Part shown: positions 37,568 to 46,241 of the stretch, piece by piece
How the letters are laid out: every line of letters starts with the position of its first letter
Position numbering within the stretch: position 1 is the stretch's first letter
Source: Reyranella aquatilis
GTDB taxonomy: Bacteria > Pseudomonadota > Alphaproteobacteria > Reyranellales > Reyranellaceae
Length of the DNA stretch: 64,000 nt
Assembly: GCF_020880995.1 (NCBI RefSeq)
Contig: NZ_JAJISD010000001.1
Span: 1,116,001 to 1,180,000, forward strand
Reading direction: 5' to 3'
Made by a program: the position numbers and the translations under genes
Notes under the pieces: generated by a model
What the model was told of the DNA's origin: nothing
Databases searched by the model: none
What the model saw: only the letters and a program-made list of their open reading frames with translations

Positions 37568-38359
37568 CTACTTGCCCTTGAAGACCGGGGCGCGCTTCTC
37601 GACGAAGGCGCGAGCCGCTTCCTTGTGATCTTCCGTCTCGCCGGTGCGGATCATGCGCGCAGCCTCGCTGTCGAGCGCCTCGGACAGCGTGCCCTCTTCG
37701 GCAACCTTCATGTTCTTCTTCACGTGCCACCAGGCGACGCGCGGACCGGCCGCCAGCTTCTTCGCGAAGGCCATCGTCTCGGCATCGAGGTTGGCGTCGT
37801 CGATCACGCGGTTGGCGAGGCCGAGCTTCTCGATCTGCTCGGCGTTCAGGATCTCGGCGGTGAAGTAGAGCTCGCGGGCCTTGGCTGTGCCCACCAGCTT
37901 GTGCAGGAAGTAGTGCGAGCCGAAGTCGCCCGAGAAGCCGACCTTGGCGAAGGCCGTCGTCATGCGCGCGCTCTTGCCGACGAAGCGCATGTCGGCGGCG
38001 AGGGCCAGCGACAGGCCGGCGCCGGCGGCGACGCCGTTCACCATGGCGATCGTCGGCTTGCCCATCTCGTGCAGCAGCTCGGAGACCTTCATGCGCTCGC
38101 GGATGTCGTGGACCTTGTCCTCGTAGGTCTTGTCGTGATCACGACCAGCGGCCATCGACTTCACGTCACCGCCGGCGCAGAACGCCTTCTCGCCCGCACC
38201 GCGCACCACGACGCAACCGATGGCGCGGCTGCCGGCCGCTTCCTCGAGCGCATCGGACAGCGCCTGCATCATGTCGCGGCTCAGCGCGTTCATGGCGTCG
38301 GGACGGTTCAGAACGATCTTCATGACGCCGTCTTCGACGGTCTTGATCAGATGCGACAT
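37568..38359 (-). CDS. Enoyl-CoA hydratase/isomerase family protein (1)
   Basis: A 263-residue crotonase-fold protein. The oxyanion-hole glycine is in KAFCAGGDVKSM, the second in NGVAAGAGLSLALAAD. The glutamate positions of classical hydratases appear altered (GFSGDFGSHYFL), as in many crotonase relatives, so the reaction on the acyl-CoA is uncertain. GGAGGAAGCC precedes the ATG at 38359. Divergent from a second crotonase gene across 115 bp. Confidence 0.88.
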   Translation of the reverse strand: MSHLIKTVEDGVMKIVLNRPDAMNALSRDMMQALSDALEEAAGSRAIGCVVVRGAGEKAFCAGGDVKSMAAGRDHDKTYEDKVHDIRERMKVSELLHEMGKPTIAMVNGVAAGAGLSLALAADMRFVGKSARMTTAFAKVGFSGDFGSHYFLHKLVGTAKARELYFTAEILNAEQIEKLGLANRVIDDANLDAETMAFAKKLAAGPRVAWWHVKKNMKVAEEGTLSEALDSEAARMIRTGETEDHKEAARAFVEKRAPVFKGK

Positions 38360-38474
38360 TGGCTTCCTCCGGGATTGCAGTCGGCGAGTGTTGCGGCGAA
38401 TGTTTCCCAAACCAATCAGTCGCGCAACGACATTCCGTCTTGCTGGGCGGAACACGCCGGGAGGCCCTTCGACC

Positions 38475-39314
38475 ATGGATTACGAGACCCTGCAGACCGC
38501 TCTCGCGAACGGCGTGATGACGGTCACGCTCAACCGTCCCGACAAGCTCAACGCCTTCTCGACGACGATGAGCCGAGAACTCATCGACTTCTTCCAGCGC
38601 GTGAATTCGATGGACGAGGTGCGTGCCATCGTCGTCACCGGCGCCGGCCGCGCCTTCTGCGCCGGCGCCGACATCTCCGGCGGGACGGGCGCTTTCCAGG
38701 TCTGGAACGACGGCAACAAGCCGCAGAAGCGCGAAGCCAGCGATTCGATCACCCTGGCGATCTTCAATTGCCTCAAGCCTATCGTGGCGGCGATCAACGG
38801 CGCCGCCGTGGGGGTGGGGATCACCATGTGCCTGCCCATGGACATCCGCATGATGTCGACCACAGCGCGAATCGGCTTCGTCTTCAACAAGCGCGGCATG
38901 GCCATGGAGGCCGGCAGTTCCTGGTTCCTGCCCCGTCTCGTCGGCATGCAGCAGGCGCAGGAATGGGTGATGACCGCCGAACTGTTCGGTGCGGACGAGG
39001 CGCTGAAGGGCGGCCTCGTCCGCTCTGTTCATGAGCCCGACGAACTGCTGCCAGCGGCGCAGGCGCTGGCGGCAAAGTTTGCCGCCGCGACGTCCTCCGC
39101 CGTGGCGGCGGCGGTCAACCGGCGCCTGATGTGGAGCATGTGGGGCGCGCAGGATCCGCTCGACGCCGTGACGCTCGACCTGCAATGCGTCGGCCATCTC
39201 GCAGCCGGCGCCGATGCGCAGGAGGGCATCAAGTCGTTCTTCGAGAAGCGCGCGCCCGACTTTCCTCTGAAGCCCTCGAAGGACATGCCGCCCTTCGGAC
39301 CGTGGGCAAAGTAG
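38475..39314 (+). CDS. Enoyl-CoA hydratase/isomerase family protein (2)
   Basis: A 279-residue crotonase-fold protein. Oxyanion-hole segments are GRAFCAGADISGG and NGAAVGVGITMCLPMD; MEAGSSWFLPRLVG holds the glutamate at the catalytic position used by hydratases of this subgroup. The C-terminal SFFEKRAPDFP is typical of the family. Acts on an acyl-CoA, probably in fatty-acid or related catabolism. No operon partner on its strand. Confidence 0.9.
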   Translation: MDYETLQTALANGVMTVTLNRPDKLNAFSTTMSRELIDFFQRVNSMDEVRAIVVTGAGRAFCAGADISGGTGAFQVWNDGNKPQKREASDSITLAIFNCLKPIVAAINGAAVGVGITMCLPMDIRMMSTTARIGFVFNKRGMAMEAGSSWFLPRLVGMQQAQEWVMTAELFGADEALKGGLVRSVHEPDELLPAAQALAAKFAAATSSAVAAAVNRRLMWSMWGAQDPLDAVTLDLQCVGHLAAGADAQEGIKSFFEKRAPDFPLKPSKDMPPFGPWAK

Positions 39315-39373
39315 AACCGGGCGCGTGGTCGGGAAGCGGCCTCGCAAAGGCGGCCGGCGGCGCACCCCGCAGG

Positions 39374-39796
39374 CTAGAGCCTTAGCACATACATGACGAA
39401 GGGTTCGGCTGGCCCGCTTCCGGACCTGTAGAGAGCGCGTGCCGCGACATTGTCGGGCTCGGTACCAACCCAGGCTTCCCGACAGCCCAGTTCTTTCCCG
39501 TGCGCGAGCATGGCGTCGAGAAGCCTCCGGGCAATTCCCTGCCTCTGGCACGCCGGCGTCACACCCACCTCGTCGATGTAGAGTTCGGTCGGTCGACCGT
39601 CCGGATGACAGTGCACGACGGCGGCGATCTGACCGACGATCTGCCCATCGACGATCGCCACGAAAAGATAATGACCGGGCGCGGCGAGATAGCGGGCGAG
39701 TTGGTCACGCTCCAGGGCATGATCGAAGACTTCCGGCGCCACGCGCTCGAACAGCGCCTCATCGCCCGGCCGCACGTATCTAATTTCCGCGGTCAT
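39374..39796 (-). CDS. GNAT-family N-acetyltransferase, AAC(3)-I-like
   Basis: A 140-residue acetyltransferase. Acetyl-CoA-binding motif A is visible as YIDEVGVTPACQRQGIARRLLDAM. The C-terminus GTEPDNVAARALYRSGSGPAEPFVMYVL resembles the AAC(3)-I/aminoglycoside-like branch, though that does not establish resistance. Its start overlaps the TetR stop (ATGA at 39793), so it is regulated with the TetR gene. Confidence 0.87.
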   Translation of the reverse strand: MTAEIRYVRPGDEALFERVAPEVFDHALERDQLARYLAAPGHYLFVAIVDGQIVGQIAAVVHCHPDGRPTELYIDEVGVTPACQRQGIARRLLDAMLAHGKELGCREAWVGTEPDNVAARALYRSGSGPAEPFVMYVLRL

Positions 39797-40347
39797 GATG
39801 CCTCCGTAGCCGAAGGCTTCAGCGCTGCGACCAGGGCCCGGGCAATAGCCGCTGGCGGCTTGCCATCCGCCCTGTACCAGGTCGGGGTCCAGTTGAGCGC
39901 TCCCAGAAGCTGAAGGCGCCAAAGGCCTCGATCGATGCCGGGCGCCAGCGGCAGGGCCGCGACCAGGCCGATGAAGCGCCGCTCGTAGCCGTCGCGCATC
40001 TTCACCAGCCGGCGCCGCAGCCTCGGATCGAGCCGGCTGAGATCGGCGGTCATCACGGCCGCATGGGCCCGATCGGCTAGCAGGGAATCCAGGTGGGCGA
40101 TGCAGGCCGCCTCCAGGCGCTCCCACGGCTCTTGCCGTCCCTCCAGCGCCGCATCGACCGCGCCGCCGATCTCCGCCACCCCGCGCTCGTAGACGGCGGC
40201 GATCAGGTCGTTCTTCGAGGGGAAGTGATAGTACATCGAGCCCGCGAGCATCCCGGCCTCGCCCGCGATGTCGCGCATCGAGGTGGCATCGAAGCCCCCG
40301 CGGGCGAACAGGCGGGCGGAGACGGCCATCAAAGTCTCTCGGGACAT
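39793..40347 (-). CDS. TetR/AcrR-family transcriptional regulator
   Basis: A 184-residue repressor. The N-terminal helix-turn-helix reads MSRETLMAVSARLFARGG, ATSMRDIAGEAGM, GSMYYHFPSKNDL; the C-terminal domain is the ligand-binding part. ATG 40347 is preferred over an in-frame TTG at 40362, which lies in the operator. A perfect palindrome at 40362-40379 just upstream suggests autoregulation and control of the divergent P450 operon. Confidence 0.92.
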   Translation of the reverse strand: MSRETLMAVSARLFARGGFDATSMRDIAGEAGMLAGSMYYHFPSKNDLIAAVYERGVAEIGGAVDAALEGRQEPWERLEAACIAHLDSLLADRAHAAVMTADLSRLDPRLRRRLVKMRDGYERRFIGLVAALPLAPGIDRGLWRLQLLGALNWTPTWYRADGKPPAAIARALVAALKPSATEAS

Positions 40348-40361
40348 GGGCCCTTGTACCA

Positions 40362-40379
40362 ACCAAACGCTTGTTTGGT
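40362..40379. promoter_or_regulatory. Predicted TetR operator between TetR and P450 genes
   Basis: ACCAAAC-GCTT-GTTTGGT: perfect 7-bp arms with a 4-bp centre, lying 14 bp upstream of the TetR start and 26 bp upstream of the P450 start. Size, symmetry and position fit a TetR-family operator governing both directions. Confidence 0.75.
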
Positions 40380-40405
40380 AAACCGCGAAGCGCTAGCCTC
40401 GCCCG

Positions 40406-41626
40406 GTGACCTACGCCTTCGATCTCGGCAACCCCGCGACCAACGCCAATCCGTTCCCGGAATTCGCGCGTCTGCGTGCCGAGGATCCGGTCCACTGGTC
40501 GTCCGCCATGAAGGCCTGGATCATCACGCGCCACGCGGACGTGAAGCAGGTGGCGCTGAACAGGCAGATTTCGGCGGACCGGCTGACGCCCTTCTTCAAG
40601 ACCAATGCCGAGTACCAGCGCGGCTCGATCGACAGCCTGGTTCGCTATCTCAATCACTGGATGGTGTTCCGCGATCCGCCCGATCACACGCGGCTGCGGC
40701 GGTTGTTCAACAAGGCCTTCACGCCAACCTCGGTCTCCAACCTGCGGCCCGGCATCGAGGGCATCGTCGCCCACCTGATCGACGGCATGGAAGCCAAGGC
40801 CCGGCGCGGCGAGACCGTCGACTACATCGCCGACTTCGCCTATCCGCTGCCGGCTTCGGTGATCATGGACCTGCTGGGGGTGCCGCGAGCCGACCTCGAG
40901 CGGGTGAAGATCTGGTCGGACGACATCGCCCTGTTCATCGGCACCGCGCAGGTTGCCGGCAACAAGTACCTGCGCGCCGAAGCCGGCGCGAAGGCCATGG
41001 CAGACTATTTCCTCGGCCTGATCGCGGCGCGCACGGCGGAGCCGCGCGACGACATGATCAGCAACCTCCTGCTGGCGCGCGACGATCGCGAAGCCCTCAC
41101 GACCGACGAGATCATCGGCACCTGCATCCTGCTCCTGTTCGCGGGCCACGAGACGACCACCAACCTGATCGGCAACGGCTTTCTGTACGCGATGAGGAAC
41201 CGCGATCAGTGGGAAAGACTGGTTTCAGACACCAGCCTGGCCGAAAGCGCCGTCGAGGAGTTCCTGCGCTACGACGGCCCCTCGGGCGCCCTTGCCCGCG
41301 TCGCGGGGGCAGACATCGAGATGGGCGGCAGGACGATTCGCCAGGGGCAGCGCGTCTTTGCCTTCATGAATGCGGCCAATCGCGATCCCGAGGCCTTCGC
41401 CGATCCCGAGCGTTTCGACATCGGCCGCGAACCCAATGCCCACCTCACCTTCGGTCACGGCATCCATTTCTGCCTGGGGGCGCCGCTCGCCCGCCTGGAG
41501 GCGCAGATCGCGACCACCCGGCTCGCGGAACGCCTTCCAGGCATCCGGCTTTCCGGCGGCGATCCAGAATGGCACGATTCGCTCATCCTGCGCGGCGTCA
41601 AGCGATTGCCGGTGCAGCTCTTCTAG
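40406..41626 (+). CDS. Cytochrome P450
   Basis: A 406-residue soluble bacterial P450. I-helix oxygen-binding motif AGHETT (246-251), K-helix ExxR in EEFLR (Glu285, Arg288), and heme loop FGHGIHFCLG with the thiolate ligand Cys356. FRDPPDHTRLRRL is the usual C-helix region. Starts with GTG at 40406. No ferredoxin or reductase is adjacent; the reductase at 10725-11762 is one possible partner. Followed by thiolase and quinone-oxidoreductase genes, suggesting oxidation of a lipophilic substrate that is then handled as a CoA thioester. Confidence 0.95.
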   Translation: MTYAFDLGNPATNANPFPEFARLRAEDPVHWSSAMKAWIITRHADVKQVALNRQISADRLTPFFKTNAEYQRGSIDSLVRYLNHWMVFRDPPDHTRLRRLFNKAFTPTSVSNLRPGIEGIVAHLIDGMEAKARRGETVDYIADFAYPLPASVIMDLLGVPRADLERVKIWSDDIALFIGTAQVAGNKYLRAEAGAKAMADYFLGLIAARTAEPRDDMISNLLLARDDREALTTDEIIGTCILLLFAGHETTTNLIGNGFLYAMRNRDQWERLVSDTSLAESAVEEFLRYDGPSGALARVAGADIEMGGRTIRQGQRVFAFMNAANRDPEAFADPERFDIGREPNAHLTFGHGIHFCLGAPLARLEAQIATTRLAERLPGIRLSGGDPEWHDSLILRGVKRLPVQLF

Positions 41627-41638
41627 GGAGATCTCGGC

Positions 41639-42841
41639 ATGGCCTCTGGGATTCGCGATAAGGTCGCCATCGTCGGCATGGGCTGCACGCGCTTCGGCGA
41701 GCACTGGGACAAGGGTGCCGAGGAACTGATGGTCGGCGCCTTCGAGGAGGCGATCGCCGACGCCGGCATCGAGCGCAAGCGGATCGATGCGGCCTGGCTT
41801 TCGACCTGCCTCGACGAGGTCCATGTCGGCAAGTCGGGCCTGCCGCTCTCCGAGACGCTGCGCTTCGACTACATCCCCGTCAGCCGCGTGGAGAACTACT
41901 GCGCCTCCGGCTCCGATGCCTTCCGCTCGGCGGTCTATGCCGTCGCGGCCGGCGCGTGCGACATGGCGCTGGCGCTTGGCGTCGAGAAACTGAAGGACAC
42001 CGGCTTCGGCGGCTTGCCCGGGCTCAATGCCGGATCGACGCCGCCGCTTTGGTGGGCGAACCTCACGGCCCCCGGCAGCTTCGCCCAGCTCGCCTCGGCC
42101 TATCGCGCCAAGCATGGCGTCAGTCGGGACGACCTCAAGCGGGCGATGGCCCACATCTCCGTCAAGAGCCACGCCAATGGCGTCAAGAATCCAAAGGCTC
42201 ATCTGCAGCGTGCGATCACCGAAGCCGATGTGTTGAACGCGCCGCTGATCGCCGATCCGCTGGGCCTCTACGATTGCTGCGGCGTGAGCGACGGCGCGGC
42301 CGCCGCCATCGTCACCACGCCCGAGATCGCCCGCAGCCTCGGCAAGAAGGACATCGTCTCGGTCAAGGCGCTCCAGATCGCGGGCTCCAATGGCGTGGAG
42401 GAACAACACAACACCTGGGACGGGAGCTATTTCGCAACCGCCCGCGTCGCCGCCCAGCGTGCCTACCGCGAAGCCGGCATCGAGCGTCCGCGCGAGCAGC
42501 TCAGCCTGGTGGAATGCCACGACTGCTTTTCCGTCACCGAGCTGGTGACGCTGGAAGACCTGTTCATCTCGCCGGAGGGCGGCGCGGTGAAGGACGTGCT
42601 CGACGGTTTCTACGATTCGGACGGCAAGGTTCCGTGCCAAATCGATGGCGGCCTGAAATGCTTCGGCCACCCGATCGGCGCGTCCGGCATCCGGATGATC
42701 TACGAGATGTATCTGCAGCTGCAGGGCCGCGCCGGCGCCCGGCAGCGTCCTGATGTCCGTCTCGGCCTCACCCACAACCTCGGCGGTTTCCCGGCGCGCA
42801 ACGTCTGTTCCGTCGCCATCGTCGGCGCCCTCGGCGCCTGA
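41639..42841 (+). CDS. Thiolase-fold acyltransferase (SCP2-thiolase/acetyl-CoA acetyltransferase type)
   Basis: A 400-residue thiolase-superfamily protein. The nucleophilic cysteine is Cys88 in ENYCASGSDA; VECHDCFS and GHPIGASG supply the histidine motifs. The arrangement matches SCP2/SCPx-type thiolases that act on branched or sterol-like acyl-CoAs, often paired with a small DUF35 protein not present here. TAGGGAG precedes the ATG. Second gene of the TetR-regulated run. Confidence 0.9.
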   Translation: MASGIRDKVAIVGMGCTRFGEHWDKGAEELMVGAFEEAIADAGIERKRIDAAWLSTCLDEVHVGKSGLPLSETLRFDYIPVSRVENYCASGSDAFRSAVYAVAAGACDMALALGVEKLKDTGFGGLPGLNAGSTPPLWWANLTAPGSFAQLASAYRAKHGVSRDDLKRAMAHISVKSHANGVKNPKAHLQRAITEADVLNAPLIADPLGLYDCCGVSDGAAAAIVTTPEIARSLGKKDIVSVKALQIAGSNGVEEQHNTWDGSYFATARVAAQRAYREAGIERPREQLSLVECHDCFSVTELVTLEDLFISPEGGAVKDVLDGFYDSDGKVPCQIDGGLKCFGHPIGASGIRMIYEMYLQLQGRAGARQRPDVRLGLTHNLGGFPARNVCSVAIVGALGA

Positions 42842-42854
42842 TAGAAGGCTTCTC

Positions 42855-43862
42855 ATGAAGGCCATGATCTGCCGCCAGTGGGGCGGTCCCGAAGACCTGC
42901 GACTGGAGGAGATCCAGCCCGTCCCGCTGAAGACCGGCCAGGTGCGCATCCGCGTGCGCGCGGCCGGCGTCAGCTTCGCCACCACGCTGGTCATTGCGGG
43001 CAAGTACCAGCGCCGCCCGCCCTTCCCCTTCGCGCCCGGTACCGAAGCGGCAGGCGTCGTAACGGAGGTCGATCCGGCATGCAAGCGCATCAGGGTGGGC
43101 GACGAGGTCGTGGCCGTGCTCGATTGGGGCGGGCTCGCGGAGGAAGTCGTCGCGCACGAGGTCAACGTCTTCCCCAAGCCGCGCACCGTGGGCTTCGTCG
43201 AGGCCATCCAGCTCGCGATTTCCTATCCGACATCGGCCGGCGCGCTGACCTGGCCCGAGGGGCTGGACGTGCGGTCCGGCCACACGCTGCTGGTGCACGC
43301 CGCGGCCGGCGGCGTCGGCATGGCGGCGGTCGAGATCGGCAAGATCCTCGGCGCGACGGTAATCGCCACCGCAGGCGGCGCGCGCAAGACGGAGTTCGCC
43401 AAGGCGCACGGCGCCGACCATGTGATCGACTACAGCGCCACGGATTTCCGCGAGGAGGTGCTCAGGATCACCGGCGGCCGTGGTGTCGACCGTGTCTACG
43501 ACCCGGTCGGCGGCGATGTCTTCACCCAGTCGCTGCGCTGCATGGCGGTGGGCGGACGCATCTGTCCCATCGGCTTTGCCAGCGGCACCATTCCGCAGAT
43601 TCCGGCCAACATCCTGCTGGTCAAGACGCTGGCCGTGACGGGCTTCAACTACGGCTACTATGTCGGCTGGAGTCCGCACGACGCGCGCTTCGAGGAAGCG
43701 CATCGCACGCTTGCCCTGGCGGAGCGAATCCGCGACTGGTGCGAGCAGGGACTTTGCCGCCCGCATGTCGACCGTACCTTCGCCCTTCCCGAGGCACCTC
43801 AGGCGATGCGTGCCCTTCTGGAGCGCAGCGTGACCGGCCGCGTCGCGATCGTGATGGAATGA
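42855..43862 (+). CDS. NADPH:quinone oxidoreductase-family zinc-independent alcohol dehydrogenase-like
   Basis: A 335-residue MDR-superfamily oxidoreductase. The nucleotide-binding motif is HAAAGGVGMAAVEIG, typical of quinone oxidoreductases and crotonyl-CoA-type reductases. No structural or catalytic zinc cysteine cluster is visible. It starts 13 bp after the thiolase. Substrate could be a quinone or an enone intermediate of the same pathway. Confidence 0.9.
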   Translation: MKAMICRQWGGPEDLRLEEIQPVPLKTGQVRIRVRAAGVSFATTLVIAGKYQRRPPFPFAPGTEAAGVVTEVDPACKRIRVGDEVVAVLDWGGLAEEVVAHEVNVFPKPRTVGFVEAIQLAISYPTSAGALTWPEGLDVRSGHTLLVHAAAGGVGMAAVEIGKILGATVIATAGGARKTEFAKAHGADHVIDYSATDFREEVLRITGGRGVDRVYDPVGGDVFTQSLRCMAVGGRICPIGFASGTIPQIPANILLVKTLAVTGFNYGYYVGWSPHDARFEEAHRTLALAERIRDWCEQGLCRPHVDRTFALPEAPQAMRALLERSVTGRVAIVME

Positions 43863-43866
43863 CGGC

Positions 43867-44232
43867 CTACTTCTTCGTCAGCTTGCCTTCGAAGACGCAG
43901 TAGCCGTCGAGCTTGATCCGGGAATCGCCGTCCTTGATCTGGCCGATGACGTCCATCATGCCGCCGCCGCCGACCATGGCAGCGGTCTTGATGGCTCCAT
44001 TCCTGCCGAGCGTGGTCTGGAAAACGCGCTCCGGCCGCCCCTCCTGCTGGAACCTGCCCCTGACCTGGTCGCCATCCACGGTGACCTCGACCACCATCTT
44101 GTATGTCGGGCACTTTCCGCTGCCGGGAACATTCGTGCCGTAGCCGGTCCAGGCATAGACGACGGGGTCGGCCTGCGCTGCGCCGGCAACGAACAGGAGG
44201 GCCACGGTGGTTGCTGCAAAGATCCGGCTCAT
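43867..44232 (-). CDS. Small secreted protein, unrecognised
   Basis: A 121-residue protein with a clear signal peptide (MSRIFAATTVALLFVAGAAQA, cut before DPVVY). The mature part of about 100 residues is predicted mostly beta, has two cysteines (in GKCPTY and GYCVFEG) that could form a disulfide, a glycine-rich VGGGGMM and a basic end. No family recognised. It converges on the quinone oxidoreductase with 4 bp between stops. Confidence 0.75.
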   Translation of the reverse strand: MSRIFAATTVALLFVAGAAQADPVVYAWTGYGTNVPGSGKCPTYKMVVEVTVDGDQVRGRFQQEGRPERVFQTTLGRNGAIKTAAMVGGGGMMDVIGQIKDGDSRIKLDGYCVFEGKLTKK

Positions 44233-44299
44233 CGAGGGTCTCCCGTGTGGGGCAAGCGTTGGAGGCAGGTCGGCGAAATCCGTCGAGGAAATCGACGTG

Positions 44300-45130
44300 C
44301 TACCGGCCGGTGAAGTTGGGCTCCCGTTTCTCCAGGAATGCCTTGATTCCCTCCTTCATGTCTTCCGTCTGCATCAGCGGCAGAAGCTGGAGGAAAACAT
44401 GATGAACGTGCTCGTTGAAGGGCTCGTTCCAGGCCATGCGCATCATCCGCTTCGCCGCCTGGATGGCGAGCGGCGCGTTCGCGGCGATCTCCAGCGCCAG
44501 GTCGCGGGCGGCGCCCATGACATCCGCATCGGGCACGACCTTGTTCACCAGCCCGATCTCCAGCGATTGTGCGGCGTTCAGGGTCCGCCCCGTGAAGATC
44601 AGTTCCGCCGCCTTCGCCCAGCCCAGCATGCGCGGCAGGTACCAGGTGCCGCCCGACTCCGGCAGCACGCCGCGCTTGGCATATGAGGCGGCAAGCTTGG
44701 CCGACTGCGCCATCACCCTTATGTCCGCACCCAGCGCAAGGTCCAGCCCGTAGCCCGCGGCCGAGCCGTTGAGGGCGCAGATCACTGGCTTGTCCATCGC
44801 ATGCAGGACCGGCGGCGGCGTGTTGCGCAGGTCGATATTGGTCGGCGTCGCGCCCGAGCCGACGCTCAGATTGTCGGTGCCCTTGTTCTGCGCCTCGAGG
44901 TTCAGGCCGGCGCAGAAGGCGCGGCCGGTTCCGGTCAGGATCACCACGCGGACGGCGCGGTCCTCGTTGGCCTTCACGAGCGCATCGGTGAGCTGCTTCA
45001 GCATCGGGCCCGAGATCGTGTTCATGCGCTGTGGTGCATTCAGCGTCACGGTCGCGATCGCGCCGTCGATGGCATAGAGCAGCTCATCGGGCATTGCCGA
45101 AGCTGTTGGCTGGGCCGCAAACTGGCTCAT
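44300..45130 (-). CDS. Enoyl-CoA hydratase/isomerase family protein (3)
   Basis: A 276-residue crotonase-fold protein. Oxyanion-hole regions are GRAFCAGLNLEAQ and NGSAAGYGLDLALGAD; the catalytic-site segment LPESGGTWYLPRMLG contains the glutamate equivalent of hydratases. C-terminal AFLEKREPNF is typical. Divergent from the threonine aldolase gene across 54 bp. Third crotonase in 8 kb. Confidence 0.9.
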   Translation of the reverse strand: MSQFAAQPTASAMPDELLYAIDGAIATVTLNAPQRMNTISGPMLKQLTDALVKANEDRAVRVVILTGTGRAFCAGLNLEAQNKGTDNLSVGSGATPTNIDLRNTPPPVLHAMDKPVICALNGSAAGYGLDLALGADIRVMAQSAKLAASYAKRGVLPESGGTWYLPRMLGWAKAAELIFTGRTLNAAQSLEIGLVNKVVPDADVMGAARDLALEIAANAPLAIQAAKRMMRMAWNEPFNEHVHHVFLQLLPLMQTEDMKEGIKAFLEKREPNFTGR

Positions 45131-45184
45131 GTTTCCTCCCTCTGGCGATTGCCGCTATGGTGGCGCAGGAGATCACAACACGCC

Positions 45185-46228
45185 ATGCAAAACCGTTTCA
45201 TCGACCTCTACAGCGACACCAAGACCAAGCCCTCGCCCGGGATGCGGAAGGCCATGGCCGATGCCGAAGTCGGCGACGAGCAGAAGATGGAAGACCCCAC
45301 GGTCAACCGCCTGCGCGACCGCGTGTGCGAACTTCTCGGCAAGGAAGACGCGGTCTTCCTTCCCAGCGGCACCATGGGCAACCAGATCGCCATCCGCGTC
45401 CACTGCCGCCTGGGCGACGAGGTGATCGCCGACCGCACCGCCCACATCATCAATGCCGAGTCGGGCGGCACCGCCGCGAACGCGGGCGTGATGATCCGCA
45501 TGCTCGACGGTCCCTACGGCGTCTTCACCGGCGAGCAGGTCAAGGAAGCGATCCGCGATCCCAACAGCCGCAACGCGCCGCGGTCGCGGCTTGTGTCGAT
45601 CGAGAACACGTCGAACGGTGGCTGCGGCACCGTGTGGCCGCTTGCCACCATGCAGGGCGTGACGAAGGTCGCGCGCGAGGCCGGCCTCAGCCTGCATATG
45701 GACGGGGCGCGTCTCTGCAATGCGGTCGTCAAGTCGGGCACCAAGGCCAGCGACTACGCCGCCTGCGTCGACTCGCTGTGGCTCGACTACACCAAGGGCC
45801 TCGGCGCACCGGTCGGCGCCAGCCTTGCGGGATCGAAGGAGTTCATCCACGAGGCCTGGCGTCAGAAGCAGATGCTGGGTGGCTCGATGCGGCAGTCCGG
45901 TGTCATCGCCGCAGCCGCGCTCTATGCGCTGGAACATAACTGGGACCGGCTCGCCGAGGACCACGACAATGCCCGCCATCTTTCGGAAGGCATCGCCAAC
46001 ATCAAGGGCCTGAAGATCGACGTGCCGCGCATGGAGACCAATCTGGTCTTCTTCGAGGTGACCAAGCCCGGCTGGACGCCGGCCAAGCTGGTCGAGGCTT
46101 GCAAGGAACGCGGCGTCGGCATGGGCACCGCGGCCGGCAATCGCATTCGGGCCGTGACGCACCTCGACGTCAACAGGGCCGACATCGACAGCGCCCTGAA
46201 GGTGATCAGCGACGCGCTGGCCGCCTGA
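45185..46228 (+). CDS. Threonine aldolase-family PLP enzyme
   Basis: A 347-residue fold-type I PLP enzyme that reversibly splits threonine or allo-threonine (or beta-hydroxy analogues) into glycine and an aldehyde. N-terminal YSDTKTKPSPGMRKAM, DEQKMEDPTVN, histidine in TAHII, MDGARLCNA and the PLP lysine Lys204 in LDYTKGLGAPVG. All expected motifs are intact. It converges on the large exported hypothetical gene with 13 bp between. Confidence 0.93.
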   Translation: MQNRFIDLYSDTKTKPSPGMRKAMADAEVGDEQKMEDPTVNRLRDRVCELLGKEDAVFLPSGTMGNQIAIRVHCRLGDEVIADRTAHIINAESGGTAANAGVMIRMLDGPYGVFTGEQVKEAIRDPNSRNAPRSRLVSIENTSNGGCGTVWPLATMQGVTKVAREAGLSLHMDGARLCNAVVKSGTKASDYAACVDSLWLDYTKGLGAPVGASLAGSKEFIHEAWRQKQMLGGSMRQSGVIAAAALYALEHNWDRLAEDHDNARHLSEGIANIKGLKIDVPRMETNLVFFEVTKPGWTPAKLVEACKERGVGMGTAAGNRIRAVTHLDVNRADIDSALKVISDALAA

Positions 46229-46241
46229 CAGCTGCGACGGG

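Noticed and set aside
39374-39796. Calling the GNAT protein an aminoglycoside-resistance enzyme
   Set aside because: It resembles the AAC(3)-I branch only in general motifs. Many such proteins acetylate other amines, so resistance is not supported.
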